In this document: one piece after another, positions 44,887 through 60,775 of the stretch
How the letters are laid out: every line of letters begins with the position of its first letter
Position numbering within the stretch: position 1 is the stretch's first letter
Origin: Thermoactinomyces sp. DSM 45892
Lineage (GTDB): Bacteria > Bacillota > Bacilli > Thermoactinomycetales > Thermoactinomycetaceae
Reading direction: 5' to 3'
Length of the DNA: 64,000 nt
Assembly: GCF_900107305.1 (NCBI RefSeq)
Contig: NZ_FNPL01000004.1
Coordinates: 62,001 to 126,000, forward strand
The notes under the pieces: generated by a model
Database searches by the model: none
Seen by the model: the letters and a program-made list of their open reading frames with translations, nothing else
What the model was told of the DNA's origin: nothing
Program-made: the position numbers and the translations under genes

Positions 44887-46593
44887 ATGTCCCAAGCGAA
44901 TATTCCTAATATTTCACCTAATATTTCTGTCACGAGAGATGATGCAGTGAATCTATTACTGTCATCGATTGCGTTAGAAGAAGTAGGACTCAGCCATATT
45001 ATTAACGCCGAGGGAGAAAAGCTTCAGTACGTTCTCGGAACTCTCCCCGGAGTCTCAACCACTTTTCAACCCTCGATTACAGACTTACTTTCGATCAACA
45101 CCAGTGTGCGTGACACGCTAAGTACCATCACGAAAAAAGAATGGATTTTAAACCAAAAGTTAGAAAACGTATTAGATGGAGAAGACGCTTCGCCGGGGCC
45201 ACCGGGGCCTCAGGGGCCACCGGGAGTCATAGGGCCTTCAGGAGGAGGTCCTCAGGGTCCCCAGGGATTCGCAGGATTGACAGGATCGACTGGTCCTCAA
45301 GGGAATGCCGGTCCTCAAGGTGCATCAGGAGCTACAGGATTGATGGCTACGGGTGATTTCCTATTTGTGGTTCAAGGGGATGAAGGAGCAGGTGGAAGTG
45401 TGCCACTCGGTTTCGGAGATACACTCAACTTTCTATCCGATACGTTGGACATTACGGTAACCTCTGGTTCCGCCGATGTAAGACTAGAGGTTCATACAGG
45501 CTCTACCGGGTCGACGGGAGAAACCGGTCCTCAAGGAGGAACAGGACTTCAAGGAGGGATTGGACCTCAAGGATCGACAGGACCTCAAGGAAATGTAGGA
45601 CCTCAAGGCAGAATAGGACCCCAAGGGGCTACCGGACCTCAAGGAGCCACAGGCCTTCAAGGAGGAATAGGACCGCGAGGAGGAACAGGACCTCAAGGCA
45701 GAATAGGACCCCAAGGGGCTACCGGACCTCAAGGAGCCACAGGCCTTCAAGGAGGAATAGGATCGCAAGGAGGAATAGGATCGCAAGGAGCCACAGGACT
45801 CCCCGGAGGAACAGGCCTCCAAGGGACCGGACCTCAAGGTAACATAGGAATCCAAGGATCAGCAGGCCCCCAAGGAGCCATAGGGCCTCAAGGGACAGGG
45901 AGCCCCGGAGGAACAGGACTCCCCGGAGGAACAGGACTCCCTGGAGGAACAGGACTCCCCGGAGGAACAGGACTCCCCGGAGGAACAGGACTCCCCGGAG
46001 GAACAGGACTCCCTGGAGGAACAGGACTCTCTGGAGGAACAGGACTCCCCGGAGGAATAGGACTCCCCGGAGGAGGAACAGGTCCCCCCGGAGGAACAGG
46101 ACTCCCCGGAGGAACAGGTCTCTCCGGAGCAACAGGGTCGCCCGGAGGAGGAAGAGGACCTACTGGACCTACTGGACCATCCATCTCTGATGCTTTTCGA
46201 TATGTTATTTATACGGGTAGTAATCTGGACGTTCCTGGTGGTTCCACTGTGCCATTTGGAGATAAGTTCGGTTCAGCCAATACGCCATATGCTGCACCTA
46301 ATATAACGATCGGTGTCACAGGAATGTATCGAATATCATTTCAAGTTACTTCAGTTATGGCAAGTTCTGATTGTTTCTGGACTGGAGCTATTAATGGTGC
46401 TCCTATTCCTACTGGAGTATTTGCTCTATCTGCAACTAGTAATCTGCAAATATTTGGGGAATACTATATGAATCTGAATGCTACCGATACAGTCTCTGTA
46501 ATGAATGATTCAACAAATAATCAAACCATAGCAGGTCAGGATGGTGAAACAAGTGCTTATTTACTTGTCATGAGAATCATCGATCAGTCATAA
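44887..46593 (+). CDS. Collagen-like spore-surface protein (operon 1, gene 3)
   Basis: The 568-residue paralogue shares the N-terminal domain ([19 protein letters not shown]) and spacer but has a distinctive stalk: GPQGGI, GLQGGI and a run of GLPGGT. Some triplets are interrupted ([15 protein letters not shown]), which would kink the helix. The head domain ends MRIIDQS. AAAGGAGG precedes the ATG. A terminator follows, closing operon 1. The first collagen block lacks the ordinary GPTGPQ start and begins [11 protein letters not shown]. Confidence 0.88.
   Translation: MSQANIPNISPNISVTRDDAVNLLLSSIALEEVGLSHIINAEGEKLQYVLGTLPGVSTTFQPSITDLLSINTSVRDTLSTITKKEWILNQKLENVLDGEDASPGPPGPQGPPGVIGPSGGGPQGPQGFAGLTGSTGPQGNAGPQGASGATGLMATGDFLFVVQGDEGAGGSVPLGFGDTLNFLSDTLDITVTSGSADVRLEVHTGSTGSTGETGPQGGTGLQGGIGPQGSTGPQGNVGPQGRIGPQGATGPQGATGLQGGIGPRGGTGPQGRIGPQGATGPQGATGLQGGIGSQGGIGSQGATGLPGGTGLQGTGPQGNIGIQGSAGPQGAIGPQGTGSPGGTGLPGGTGLPGGTGLPGGTGLPGGTGLPGGTGLPGGTGLSGGTGLPGGIGLPGGGTGPPGGTGLPGGTGLSGATGSPGGGRGPTGPTGPSISDAFRYVIYTGSNLDVPGGSTVPFGDKFGSANTPYAAPNITIGVTGMYRISFQVTSVMASSDCFWTGAINGAPIPTGVFALSATSNLQIFGEYYMNLNATDTVSVMNDSTNNQTIAGQDGETSAYLLVMRIIDQS
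45903..46130 (+). repeat. 18-bp tandem repeat in collagen gene 3
   Basis: About a dozen copies of GGAGGAACAGGACTCCCC encode GGTGLP. Single variants include CTC-TCT and an inserted GGA that breaks the Gly-X-Y register. Confidence 0.9.
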
Positions 46594-46952
46594 TAAAACC
46601 TGTCTATGAGAAGTGAATCTAAAAAGGTAGACACGAAGGCCCTTCTGATTGTGTTTTTCAGAAGGGTTTGTTGCGTAAATAGAGAAAAATGTGCCGATGA
46701 TGGTGGGACAGATATAGCGGTTATTCATCAAATACATATAGGTGTTTGCGTCAGGTGGGGGTAGGGGTTGTGAGCGGATATCCTAGTTCACATGCCCTAG
46801 ATTGAGAGTATTATGCGGAAGTAACAGGTGGTAGAATATACCTATTTTACACTTGGAGAACTGTTTTTTTTGGAATTAGGTACAAATGTATTAGTTCGGG
46901 TTATAGTGTCCAAGCATACAAATATTAGGAATCATCTGAAAGGGGGTACAAC
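46594..46952 (+). promoter_or_regulatory. Inter-operon region with a pbpG-derived scar and duplicated promoter
   Basis: This 359-nt gap separates collagen operons 1 and 2. After the terminator at 46640, the segment 46751-46776 (TCAGGTGGGGGTAGGGGTTG then TGAGCG) matches the pbpG 5' coding region at about 41032-41058. From 46781 it then jumps directly to a copy of the region upstream of collagen gene 1 (41229-41300). So this gap is a duplicated pbpG/collagen-1 junction with an internal deletion. It carries no gene. Confidence 0.75.
46640..46669 (+). terminator. Terminator of collagen operon 1
   Basis: The perfect 9-bp stem CCCTTCTGA / TCAGAAGGG (46640-46648 / 46658-46666) is followed by TTTG. 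Confidence 0.75.
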
Positions 46953-48488
46953 ATGTCTCAAGCTAATATTCCTAATATTTGCCCTACTATTTCACTTACG
47001 TTAGACAATACAGTGAATTTGCTTTTATCATCGATTGCGTTAGAAGAGTTAGGACTTAGTCATATCATTAATGCTGAGGGAGAAAAGCTTCAGTACGTTC
47101 TCGGAACGCTCCCTGGAGTCTCAACCAACTTTCAAGCCACTCTTAATGACCTGCTCCTGATTAACAGTAGCGTCCGCGATACGATTAATGTAATCGGAAA
47201 GAAGGAGTGGACTCTAAACCAGAAGTTAATCAATGTGTTAGGCACAGATGTTACGAGAGGACCCACGGGGATCGAAGGACCAACAGGAGCTACAGGGCCA
47301 TCCGATGGACCGACGGGACCCCAGGGACCAGATGGCATTACGGGGCCTCAAGGAAATACGGGACCTCAAGGGCCACAGGGACTAGCAGGGCCAACAGGAC
47401 CTTTTGCCACAGGTGATTTCTTATTTTTGGTTCAAGGAAGCTCGGGTGCAGATGGAAATGTTCCAGTCGGTTCTGGAGATATCGTAAATTTTATATCCGA
47501 TACGATAGATATTACCGTAACACCTGGTTCCGCTAATGTAAGAATGGAGGTTCCTACAGGTGAGGAAGGACCGACGGGTTCACAAGGACCGATCGGACCC
47601 ATAGGGCCGCAAGGAGACACGGGACCGCAAGGATTTACGGGACCACAAGGTTTTACGGGACCACAAGGTTTTACAGGACCGCAAGGGGACACGGGACCAC
47701 AAGGGTTTACGGGACCACAAGGAGAAACAGGACCGCAAGGAAATACAGGACCGCAAGGAGACGCGGGACCGCAAGGGTTTACAGGACTGCAAGGAAATAC
47801 AGGACCGCAAGGAAATACAGGACCGCAAGGGTTTACAGGACCGCAAGGAAATACAGGACCGCAAGGAAATACAGGACCGCAAGGGAATACAGGACCGCAA
47901 GGGAATTCAGGACCGCAAGGAAATACAGGAACACAAGGAAATAACGGACCACAAGGAAATACAGGAACACAAGGAAATAACGGACCGCAAGGAAATACAG
48001 GACCGCAAGGAAATACAGGACCACAAGGAAATTCAGGACCACAAGGACCGACCGGGTTAGCAGTCACCCCAGCTTTTCGAATTGTTGGCTTTACTGCAGC
48101 TGCTCAGGGGGTTGCTGCCAATGCTGCCATACCATTTGGAAATGTTTTCGGTTCAGCGAATACATCATATGCTTCACCTAACGTAACAGTCGCTGTCGCG
48201 GGAATATATCTCATATCTTTCCTAGCTACTACAGCTCGGACCGCTACCAGTCCATCACAGTGGACTGTAGGTCTTAATGGTACTCGGATTGCTAACGGAG
48301 AATTTCATATCCAATCAATTGATAGTGCTGCAAATCTTCAAGTCCGCGGAGAATATATTAGGGTTCTAAATGCTGGAACTACAGTTTCTGTAATCAATAC
48401 TTCAGGAAATGGTCAAACTATATCTGGTGCGAATGGTACTGACACACACGCCTTTTTAAGTGTATGGAGAATCGGCGATACGCCATAA
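46953..48488 (+). CDS. Collagen-like spore-surface protein (operon 2, gene 4)
   Basis: The 511-residue paralogue has the N-terminal domain ([16 protein letters not shown]; a Cys replaces the usual Ser at residue 10), two collagen blocks around the spacer, and a head beginning [17 protein letters not shown]. The stalk is unusually rich in GPQGNT and GPQGFT, so asparagine and phenylalanine decorate it. AAAGGGGG precedes the ATG, weaker than in the sister genes. Gene 5 starts 27 nt after the stop, the same spacing as in operon 1, showing that the genes duplicated as units. Confidence 0.88.
   Translation: MSQANIPNICPTISLTLDNTVNLLLSSIALEELGLSHIINAEGEKLQYVLGTLPGVSTNFQATLNDLLLINSSVRDTINVIGKKEWTLNQKLINVLGTDVTRGPTGIEGPTGATGPSDGPTGPQGPDGITGPQGNTGPQGPQGLAGPTGPFATGDFLFLVQGSSGADGNVPVGSGDIVNFISDTIDITVTPGSANVRMEVPTGEEGPTGSQGPIGPIGPQGDTGPQGFTGPQGFTGPQGFTGPQGDTGPQGFTGPQGETGPQGNTGPQGDAGPQGFTGLQGNTGPQGNTGPQGFTGPQGNTGPQGNTGPQGNTGPQGNSGPQGNTGTQGNNGPQGNTGTQGNNGPQGNTGPQGNTGPQGNSGPQGPTGLAVTPAFRIVGFTAAAQGVAANAAIPFGNVFGSANTSYASPNVTVAVAGIYLISFLATTARTATSPSQWTVGLNGTRIANGEFHIQSIDSAANLQVRGEYIRVLNAGTTVSVINTSGNGQTISGANGTDTHAFLSVWRIGDTP
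47620..48040 (+). repeat. Short tandem repeats in collagen gene 4
   Basis: The region consists of 9- and 18-bp units such as GGACCGCAAGGAAATACA (GPQGNT) and GGACCACAAGGTTTTACG (GPQGFT). Repetition also opens a spurious 211-codon frame on the other strand. Confidence 0.88.
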
Positions 48489-48515
48489 TCGAAATCATTC
48501 GGAAGGAGGTATAGC

Positions 48516-50057
48516 ATGTCTCAAGCTAATATCCCTAATATTACACCTAATATAAATATTACGAGAGCAGATGCAGTGAACTTGTTACTTTCATCGATTG
48601 CGTTAGAAGAACTAGGTCTCAGTCATATTATTAATGCCGAGGGTGAAAAGATTCAATACGTTCTCGGAACTCTTCCTGGAGTATCTGCAGCCATTCAGCC
48701 AACCCTCAGTGAACTACTTCTCATTAACGAAAATGTCCGCGATACGATTAATGTAATCGGAAAGAAAGAATGGATTTTAAACGAGAAGTTAGTCAATGTG
48801 TTAGGTGCAGCTGTTACGATAGGGCCAACGGGACCTCAAGGGCCAGCTGGAGCCACAGGATCATCCGGAGGGCCGCCAGGACCTCAGGGACCAGTAGGAC
48901 CTCAAGGGCTGACGGGACCCCAAGGGGATACTGGGCCTCAAGGGCCAGTAGGAGATACAGGGTCTTTTGCCACAGGTGATTTCTTATTTTTAGTTCAAGG
49001 GAATACAGGCGTGAGCGGAAGTGCTCCAGTCGGTTTTGGAGATCTAATCAACTTTATATCTAATACGTTAGATATAAATGTAATCCCTGGTTCTGCCCTC
49101 GTGAATATAGAGGTTCCTGAAGATGCGCAAGGACCGACGGGACCTCAAGGACCGGTAGGGCCTACAGGCCCCCAAGGAGAAATAGGCCCTCAAGGTCTAA
49201 CTGGACCGCAAGGAGACGAAGGACCTCAAGGATCGATAGGGCCTCAGGGAGAAATAGGCCCCCAAGGGGAAACCGGACCCCAAGGATCGATAGGACCCCA
49301 AGGATCGATAGGACCTCAGGGAGCCACGGGGCCTCAAGGGGAAGTCGGCCCCCAAGGGTCGACAGGACCGCAAGGAAATACGGGACCGCAAGGGCTTTCA
49401 GGACCGCAAGGATTTATCGGACCGCAAGGATTTACGGGGCCGCAAGGAAATACGGGACCGCAGGGGCCTCCAGGACCGCAAGGGCCTCTAGGACCGCAAG
49501 GAAATACGGGACCGCAAGGGCCTCCAGGACCGCAAGGGCCTCCAGGACCGCAAGGGACCCCAGGACCGCAAGGATTTATCGGACCCCAAGGCACGCCAGG
49601 AACGATTGCTGGACCGACGGGACCACCAGGTACTGCTCTTCGATATGTGATTGTCACCGGTGGTAATGTTACAGTTGCAAATAATGCTTTTGTACAATTT
49701 GCTGATAGTTTCGGCACATCTAATACACCGTATGCCGCACCTAATATCACAATAGGCGTCGGGGGAACTTATCGAATTGCCTTTTTAGTTACTACAGCGC
49801 GGATTAATGCTGGATCCAATTCGTTACAATGGACAGTAGCTATTAACGGTACTCGTATTCCTCAGGGAGAATTTCATATATCCACAGGTGATACAACTGC
49901 AAACGTTGAGGTATATGGAGAATACCTTAGAGTTCTAAATCCTGGAAATACAATCTCTGTACAAAACACTTCAGGAGGAAATCAAACCATATCAGGTGCA
50001 AACCTTAATGAAACAAATGCTTATTTACTTGTAACGAGAATCGGCAATGCGCCATAA
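48516..50057 (+). CDS. Collagen-like spore-surface protein (operon 2, gene 5)
   Basis: The 513-residue paralogue has the standard N-terminal domain ([20 protein letters not shown]) and spacer ([17 protein letters not shown]). The stalk combines [12 protein letters not shown] and GPQGPP triplets, with more prolines than its neighbours. The head starts [16 protein letters not shown] and ends [18 protein letters not shown] precedes the ATG. The head domain is close to that of gene 6 (both contain [10 protein letters not shown]), suggesting these two are the most recent duplicates in the operon. Confidence 0.88.
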   Translation: MSQANIPNITPNINITRADAVNLLLSSIALEELGLSHIINAEGEKIQYVLGTLPGVSAAIQPTLSELLLINENVRDTINVIGKKEWILNEKLVNVLGAAVTIGPTGPQGPAGATGSSGGPPGPQGPVGPQGLTGPQGDTGPQGPVGDTGSFATGDFLFLVQGNTGVSGSAPVGFGDLINFISNTLDINVIPGSALVNIEVPEDAQGPTGPQGPVGPTGPQGEIGPQGLTGPQGDEGPQGSIGPQGEIGPQGETGPQGSIGPQGSIGPQGATGPQGEVGPQGSTGPQGNTGPQGLSGPQGFIGPQGFTGPQGNTGPQGPPGPQGPLGPQGNTGPQGPPGPQGPPGPQGTPGPQGFIGPQGTPGTIAGPTGPPGTALRYVIVTGGNVTVANNAFVQFADSFGTSNTPYAAPNITIGVGGTYRIAFLVTTARINAGSNSLQWTVAINGTRIPQGEFHISTGDTTANVEVYGEYLRVLNPGNTISVQNTSGGNQTISGANLNETNAYLLVTRIGNAP

Positions 50058-50102
50058 TGGGGCTTATCTATTCGGATGACACTATCTGGAAGGAGGTATA
50101 AC

Positions 50103-51644
50103 ATGTCTCAAGCTAATATCCCTAACATTTCATCTAATATAAATATTACGAGAGATGATGCAGTGAATTTATTACTATCATCGATTGCTTTGGAAGAATT
50201 AGGCCTAAGTCATATCATTAATGCCGAGGGGGAGAAGCTTCAATACACTTTAGGGACTCTCCCCGGGGTGTCCACAGCCTTTCAACCCTCACTTGAGGAC
50301 ATACTCACGATCAATGAGAGCGTCCGTGATACGCTAAGCACCATCACTAAGAAAGAATGGATTTTAAATGAAAAGTTAGCAAACGTACTAGAAGGAGAAG
50401 ACACTCCGACGGGGGCACCAGGGCCTCAAGGACCACCTGGACCCGAAGGGCTGCCGGGAGGACCTCAGGGGCCTCAGGGATTTGCAGGACCGATAGGAGA
50501 TACTGGACCCCAAGGGGCTATAGGACCTCAAGGTGTATCAGGACCTACTGGGACGATCGCGACAGGTGACTTCCTCTTTACAGTCCAAGGAAATTCAGGT
50601 GCTGACGGAAACGTTCCACTCGGCTTTGGAGAGACCTTAAATTTTCTATCCGATACGTTAGAAATTGTCGTAACCCCTGGCTCCGCTAATGTAAGGCTAG
50701 AGGCCCCCACAGGTCCTACTGGACCTCAAGGAGAAACTGGACCTCAGGGAGATACTGGCCCGCAAGGAGGAACTGGCCCGCAAGGAGGCATCGGCCCGCA
50801 AGGAGGAACTGGTCCGCAAGGAGGCATCGGCTTCCAAGGAGGTATTGGCTTCCAAGGAGGAACTGGCCCGCAAGGAGGTATCGGTTTCCAAGGAGGCATT
50901 GGATTTCAAGGAGATACTGGACCTCAAGGAGGCGTCGGTCCGCAAGGGGGGAGAGGATTCCAAGGGAATATCGGCTTCCAAGGAGGCACTGGTTTCCAAG
51001 GAGGCACTGGACCTCAAGGACCAGGTCCCCAAGGAGGCATCGGCCCGCAAGGAGGCACCGGAACGCAAGGAGGGCGAGGACCCCAAGGTAGCACTGGGCT
51101 TCAAGGGGGAGGAGGCCCGCAAGGAGGCCCCGGCCCGCAAGGAGGAAGAGGGTTTCAAGGAAGTGCCGGCTCCCCAGGAGGTATCGGACCCCAAGGGTCT
51201 ACGGGACCACCAATCTCTGATGCTTTCCGATATGTTGTTTTTACCGGTAGTAATCAGGTACTTGCTAGTAATGCCTTTGTGCCATTTGTAGATAATTTCG
51301 GTACAGCTAATACGCCATATGCCTCTCCTAATATCACAATCAATGTCGCGGGATCGTATCGAATCTCTTTCCAAGTTACTACAGCACGTACTGGATCCGC
51401 GAACAATGCATTACAATGGTCTGGAGCTATTAACGGTACTCGTATTCCTCAGGGAGAATTTCATTATTCATCATCGGAAGCAGGTTCGGCTTGGCAAGTG
51501 TTTGGAGAATACTTTAGGAATCTCTCAGCTGGCCAGACCGTCTCTGTAATCAATTCTTCATCAGGCAATCAGACCATATCAGGGGCTAATCCGAATGAAA
51601 TAAATGCTTATTTACTTGTAACGAGAATCGCTAATACGACATAA
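50103..51644 (+). CDS. Collagen-like spore-surface protein (operon 2, gene 6)
   Basis: The 513-residue paralogue starts at ATG 50103 ([11 protein letters not shown]), behind GGAAGGAGG; the frame is open back to 50076. The stalk consists of [12 protein letters not shown] and GPQGGT triplets, with one interruption (GPGPQGG). The glycine-rich, proline-poor triplets should form a more flexible helix. The head begins [16 protein letters not shown] and ends VTRIANTT. A terminator hairpin lies about 75 nt downstream, before speE. Confidence 0.88.
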   Translation: MSQANIPNISSNINITRDDAVNLLLSSIALEELGLSHIINAEGEKLQYTLGTLPGVSTAFQPSLEDILTINESVRDTLSTITKKEWILNEKLANVLEGEDTPTGAPGPQGPPGPEGLPGGPQGPQGFAGPIGDTGPQGAIGPQGVSGPTGTIATGDFLFTVQGNSGADGNVPLGFGETLNFLSDTLEIVVTPGSANVRLEAPTGPTGPQGETGPQGDTGPQGGTGPQGGIGPQGGTGPQGGIGFQGGIGFQGGTGPQGGIGFQGGIGFQGDTGPQGGVGPQGGRGFQGNIGFQGGTGFQGGTGPQGPGPQGGIGPQGGTGTQGGRGPQGSTGLQGGGGPQGGPGPQGGRGFQGSAGSPGGIGPQGSTGPPISDAFRYVVFTGSNQVLASNAFVPFVDNFGTANTPYASPNITINVAGSYRISFQVTTARTGSANNALQWSGAINGTRIPQGEFHYSSSEAGSAWQVFGEYFRNLSAGQTVSVINSSSGNQTISGANPNEINAYLLVTRIANTT

Positions 51645-51719
51645 GGCCTATCGATACAGGAAATAGGTGATAATTGAAGTAAACCCCAAAAAATTAGACA
51701 TGAGGATGAAGCAACCTAT

Positions 51720-51761
51720 AGGGTATGTGTTCGGTATTAAACCGGACTCATACCTTTATTT
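51720..51761 (+). terminator. Terminator of collagen operon 2 (hairpin family copy A)
   Basis: AGGGTATGTGTTCGGT pairs imperfectly with ACCGGACTCATACCT, followed by TTATTT. Nearly the same sequence occurs inverted at 53649 and, shortened, at 63112. Confidence 0.65.
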
Positions 51762-51825
51762 ACGTGCATTTCCTCTCTGTGGTATTCTTATTGAGGATTG
51801 TTGTCAACGAAAGGACGGATTACAT

Positions 51826-52683
51826 ATGGAAAAGCCACAAATGGAGCTATGGTATACGGAACGGCAGACTCCGAATCACGGAATTACGACGAAAATCAAT
51901 AAAACGTTGCATCACGAGGTAACCGATTTCCAATCACTAGACGTAATCGAAACGGAGCAGTTTGGGAATATGCTTGTCCTAGACGGTATGGTGATGACGA
52001 CGGATATAGATGAATTTGTTTACCACGAGATGATTACGCATATCGCGATGAATACACACCCGAATCCGAAGAACGTGCTAGTAGTAGGGGGAGGAGACGG
52101 TGGCGTGATTCGCGAGATTCTAAAACACCCTTCCGTCGAAAAGGCCGTTCTAGCAGAGATCGATGGAGGCGTGATTGAGGCATCGAAGAAGTACTTCCCA
52201 GAGATTGCTACTGGCCTATTTGGAGATGCTCGTGTCGATATTCAAGTAGCAGACGGCATTAAGCATATCGCCGAAAATAAAAATAAATACGATGTCATCA
52301 TGGTTGATTCCACAGAGCCTGTTGGCCCAGCAGTGGGATTGTTTGAAAAAGGCTTTTATGAAGGGATTCGCGAGGCTCTAAAAGAAGACGGAATCATGGT
52401 CGCACAAACGGAATCCCCGTGGTTTAACCGAGACCTCATCCGCCGTGTATTTGCTGATTTATCGGCTACCTTCCTGATCACTCGTCTTTACACTGCAAGT
52501 ATCCCAACGTATCCATCTGGACTTTGGAGCTTTACCATCGGATCGAAGAAATATGATCCGTTAGATGTGGATGTACGGGAACTACCGCTACTAAATACCA
52601 AATACTATCGTCCAGAGATTCATAAAACGGTGTTCGAACTCCCTCAATTTGTACGTGAGTTAACAGTGAAAGAGGAGAAGTAG
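51826..52683 (+). CDS. speE: Spermidine synthase (polyamine aminopropyltransferase)
   Basis: SpeE transfers aminopropyl groups from decarboxylated SAM to putrescine. The 285-residue protein has the family start [11 protein letters not shown], the SAM loop [12 protein letters not shown] (about 80-91), the catalytic Asp region [10 protein letters not shown] (about 155-164) and the C-terminal YPSGLWSF. I start at ATG 51826 because AAAGGA lies 10 nt upstream and homologues begin here; the frame is open back to 51667 through non-conserved sequence. It is operonic with speB after a 4-nt gap. Confidence 0.93.
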   Translation: MEKPQMELWYTERQTPNHGITTKINKTLHHEVTDFQSLDVIETEQFGNMLVLDGMVMTTDIDEFVYHEMITHIAMNTHPNPKNVLVVGGGDGGVIREILKHPSVEKAVLAEIDGGVIEASKKYFPEIATGLFGDARVDIQVADGIKHIAENKNKYDVIMVDSTEPVGPAVGLFEKGFYEGIREALKEDGIMVAQTESPWFNRDLIRRVFADLSATFLITRLYTASIPTYPSGLWSFTIGSKKYDPLDVDVRELPLLNTKYYRPEIHKTVFELPQFVRELTVKEEK

Positions 52684-52687
52684 GCAC

Positions 52688-53563
52688 ATGCGTTTCGAAG
52701 AAAAGTACTCAGGAAATGTCTTTATCGGTTCTACAGATAACTTTAAGGAATCTACCACCGTCTTATACGGAATGCCGATGGACTGGACTGTAAGCTTTCG
52801 CCCCGGCTCTCGCTTCGGCCCTCCTCGAATTCGTGAGGCATCCCTAGTTCACGAAGAATATAGCCACTATCTACGTCGCGAATTAAATGAAATCGCTTAC
52901 TATGATGCTGGTGACATTCCCCTTGCTTTCGGGAATCCCGAGAAGAGCCTTGCCCAGATTGCAGATTTCGTAAGCCGTGTTCTCGATGCAGGAAAGATGC
53001 CTCTCGGGATGGGCGGCGAACATCTAGTAACGTGGCCAGTTGTGCAAGAGGTTTATAAACGCTATCCAGATCTAGCTATTATCCACATCGATGGACACGC
53101 TGACCTGCGCACTGACTACGAAGGAGAGCCCTACTCCCACTCTACCCCGCTTCGCAAGATTTCGGAGTTGATAGGTGGCTCCAATGTATATCAGTTTGGA
53201 ATCCGTTCGATGACGAAAGAAGAAGTGGATTACACAGAGGAAGCAGGCATTCACTTTTTCCCATTTGACGTGCTAGAGCCGCTTACGTCCTGTCTACCCG
53301 AACTAGCAGGCCGTCCAGTCTATGTGACCATTGATATCGATGCACTCGATCCAGCACATGCGCCGGGTACAGGCACCCCTGAACCGGGCGGCATCACAAC
53401 CAAAGAGTTATTAGCATCCATCCATGCGATAGCGAAGTCAGACTTGATGATTGTGGGCGCAGATTTAGTAGAAGTCGCTCCAGCCTACGATCCAACCGAG
53501 CAAACGCCGATTACAGCAGCGAAACTGATTCGGGAAATGCTACTTGGCTTTACAACGAAATAG
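52688..53563 (+). CDS. speB: Agmatinase
   Basis: SpeB hydrolyses agmatine to putrescine and urea, supplying the SpeE substrate. The 291-residue ureohydrolase shows the binuclear manganese motifs GGEH (about 102-105), DGHADLR (about 124-130) and DIDALDPAHAPGTGTPEPGG (about 217-236). GAGGAG precedes the ATG by about 10 nt and lies in the end of speE. The speE-speB pair is conserved beside pbpG in Bacillus. A hairpin terminator at 53649 follows. Confidence 0.95.
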   Translation: MRFEEKYSGNVFIGSTDNFKESTTVLYGMPMDWTVSFRPGSRFGPPRIREASLVHEEYSHYLRRELNEIAYYDAGDIPLAFGNPEKSLAQIADFVSRVLDAGKMPLGMGGEHLVTWPVVQEVYKRYPDLAIIHIDGHADLRTDYEGEPYSHSTPLRKISELIGGSNVYQFGIRSMTKEEVDYTEEAGIHFFPFDVLEPLTSCLPELAGRPVYVTIDIDALDPAHAPGTGTPEPGGITTKELLASIHAIAKSDLMIVGADLVEVAPAYDPTEQTPITAAKLIREMLLGFTTK

Positions 53564-53648
53564 AGATACAAACGATTAGATGTAACCCCCTTTTTCTTCG
53601 CGAAAACGCAAGTAGGTGTATAGGGTTTGCGTCTGAAAACGAAACAAA

Positions 53649-53690
53649 AGGGTATGAGTCCAGTTCAATACTGAACACATACCCTATTTA
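53649..53690. terminator. Bidirectional terminator after speB (hairpin family copy B)
   Basis: AGGGTATGAGTCCAGTTC pairs with GAACACATACCCT around an AATACT loop. The reverse complement is nearly identical to copy A at 51720. It lies between speB and the converging collagen/propeller gene. Confidence 0.75.
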
Positions 53691-53743
53691 TTGCTTCCAT
53701 CTTTGTGTCTAACGTTTCGAGCTCATTTCAATGATGAATCTTA

Positions 53744-55513
53744 TTATAATAAGAGTGCCCCAAGCCCCCGTGGGTTAGCTCCTACTGTTACTGTTGCAAT
53801 GATTAAATTGCTAGTTCCATCGATGACGGATACATTACGCAAGCTGTTATTTGATATATAGATTCGATTTGTTTCCGCCACGCCTAGAGAATTCGTTGGG
53901 TTCGTTCCAACTGTTATCGTTGCAATGACTTGATTGCTAACCCCATCAATCACGCTTACAGAGCGACCGGTTGAAAATTGACATGGTACATAGATAGAAT
54001 TTGTTCGTGCATTGGCCCCAGTATCGTTCGGATTTACTCCAGTGCTTACCGTAGCGATGATTAAGTTGTTGGCTCCATCAATGACGGATACAGTATTCGC
54101 GGAAAAATTTGGTACATAGATTCGGTTTGTTAATTCATTTACTTCCAGACCTTGAGGATTTACTCCAACCGGAATCGTTGCCGTAACTGTATTTGTACTT
54201 CCATCAATGACAGTTACGTTTCGGAAAACTGCATTCGTGTTTGATACATAAATTCGATTCGTTATTTCATTGATTGCCACATTTACTGGAGCTACCCCAA
54301 CCGATATCGTTGTGATAATGGTGTTTGTATTTCCACTTATAACAGAGACAGTATTATTAGAATTATTTACTACATAAATGGTATTGGTGGCTGAATTTGC
54401 TCTCACACCAAATGGGGAGTTTGCCACTGTGATTGTCGAAATGACTTGGTTGGTAATTCCATTTATCACGGACACGGTATTCGAGCTGTTATTTGATACA
54501 TAGACTCGCTTTGTTGCTTGATTAACTCCGACATCTCTAGGGCCAGCTCCCACCGGTATGGTTGTGACAACTGTATCGGTTCCCCCTTTGATGACAGATA
54601 CTGAGTTTTGGCCTCCGCCGTTATTTGCCACATAAACGAACTCAATAGGCGTCGGTCCGGTAGGTCCAGTAGGTCCAGTATGCCCTGTTGCTCCCGTATT
54701 TCCTTGAGGTCCAGTGTTACCAGTAGGTCCAGTAGCCCCTTGAGGTCCAGTGTTACCAGTAGGTCCAGTATTTCCTTGAGGTCCCGTAGTGCCGTCCGCG
54801 CCATCGGCGCCCGTCGGTCCTTGAGGCCCAGTATTTCCTTGAGGTCCCGTAGTGCCATCTGCGCCATCGGCGCCCGTCGGTCCTTGAGGCCCAGTATTTC
54901 CTTGAGGTCCCGTAGTGCCGTCCGCGCCATCGGCGCCCGTCGGTCCTTGAGGCCCAGTATTTCCTTGAGGTCCCGTAGTGCCATCTGCGCCATCGGCGCC
55001 CGTCGGTCCTTGAGGCCCAGTATTTCCTTGAGGTCCCGTAGTACCATCTGCGCCATCGGCGCCCGTCGGTCCTTGAGGCCCAGTATTTCCTTGAGGTCCC
55101 GTAGTGCCGTCCGCGCCATCGGCGCCCGTCGGTCCAGTAGCTCCAGTAGCCCCGTTAGCGCCTGTGGGAACTTCTAGTTTCACGATGGCAGATCCAGGCG
55201 TTACTGTGATTTCTAAGGTATCCGATATAAAGTTGAGGGTATCTCCAAAGCTGAGTGGAACCGTACCATTCGCGCCTGAGTTTCCTTGAACTACAAATAA
55301 GAAATCACCTGTAACAAAAGTTCCCGTCGGCCCTTGGGGCCCGGTAGCACCTGCAGGTCCAGTGTCCCCTGAGGCTCCAATCGCCCCCGTCGGCCCTGCC
55401 GGTCCTTGAGGCCCGGTAGCCCCAGCTGGTCCAGGAGGTCCTCCAGATGGTCCTGTCGGTCCTGTGGCACCTGCCGATCCCGTGGGTCCCCTTGTAACGT
55501 CTGTGTTTAACAC
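53744..55513 (-). CDS. Collagen-like protein with beta-propeller head, 5'-truncated
   Basis: The frame is open for 589 residues from GTG 55513, but homology to the intact paralogues continues upstream only to 55555 ([14 protein letters not shown]) and then stops. The N-terminal helical domain is missing and no good start or ribosome site is present. What remains is collagen block 1, the spacer ([12 protein letters not shown]), collagen block 2 made of [20 protein letters not shown] units, and seven YVTN-type blades (NRIYVSN..., VSVIDG..., NPRGLG), a complete seven-bladed beta-propeller. It is either a pseudogene, a silent donor cassette or a product started internally. Confidence 0.7.
   Translation of the reverse strand: MLNTDVTRGPTGSAGATGPTGPSGGPPGPAGATGPQGPAGPTGAIGASGDTGPAGATGPQGPTGTFVTGDFLFVVQGNSGANGTVPLSFGDTLNFISDTLEITVTPGSAIVKLEVPTGANGATGATGPTGADGADGTTGPQGNTGPQGPTGADGADGTTGPQGNTGPQGPTGADGADGTTGPQGNTGPQGPTGADGADGTTGPQGNTGPQGPTGADGADGTTGPQGNTGPQGPTGADGADGTTGPQGNTGPTGNTGPQGATGPTGNTGPQGNTGATGHTGPTGPTGPTPIEFVYVANNGGGQNSVSVIKGGTDTVVTTIPVGAGPRDVGVNQATKRVYVSNNSSNTVSVINGITNQVISTITVANSPFGVRANSATNTIYVVNNSNNTVSVISGNTNTIITTISVGVAPVNVAINEITNRIYVSNTNAVFRNVTVIDGSTNTVTATIPVGVNPQGLEVNELTNRIYVPNFSANTVSVIDGANNLIIATVSTGVNPNDTGANARTNSIYVPCQFSTGRSVSVIDGVSNQVIATITVGTNPTNSLGVAETNRIYISNNSLRNVSVIDGTSNLIIATVTVGANPRGLGALLL
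54775..55137 (-). repeat. 63-bp tandem repeat, six copies
   Basis: Six copies of a 21-residue unit ([21 protein letters not shown]) differ at only one or two bases (for example GTCCGC versus ATCTGC), so the array is recent or homogenised. Confidence 0.9.
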
Positions 55514-60513
<5,000 letters not shown>

Positions 60514-60528
60514 ACAGGATCGCCCTAA

Positions 60529-60580
60529 ATATAAAAGAAGAAGAGCTGTTCATCGCGAACGGCGCTTCTTCTTTTATATC
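60529..60580. terminator. Strong terminator after the propeller gene
   Basis: A perfect 15-bp stem (ATATAAAAGAAGAAG / CTTCTTCTTTTATAT) is capped by a second stem (AGCTGTTC / GAACGGC). It can also act on leftward transcripts. Confidence 0.9.
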
Positions 60581-60775
60581 AATCTAATTTGTTTTATATA
60601 GAGAATGGGTTGTAGTATATATCGTTAAGTAAGTGGTCATCATCACCTAAGTGGCATGTTGAGGTGTCAACCCATACAAATCATTTGTTTGGTGTTCTCG
60701 ATTTTGACTCTATATGATTAATTGTCTGTTTCATCATCATTGCCCAATTGAAATGAAGGAGTGACTATATGCCAT

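Noticed and set aside
47432-48067. Long minus-strand frame encoding Cys-Gly-Pro repeats opposite collagen gene 4
   Set aside because: It is the complement of a perfectly periodic Gly-X-Y region; periodic DNA keeps other frames open. There is no ribosome site or family match. The same applies to the antisense frames at 23841-24320, 42148-42402, 45484-46184, 49334-49750, 50697-51374 and 56421-57218.
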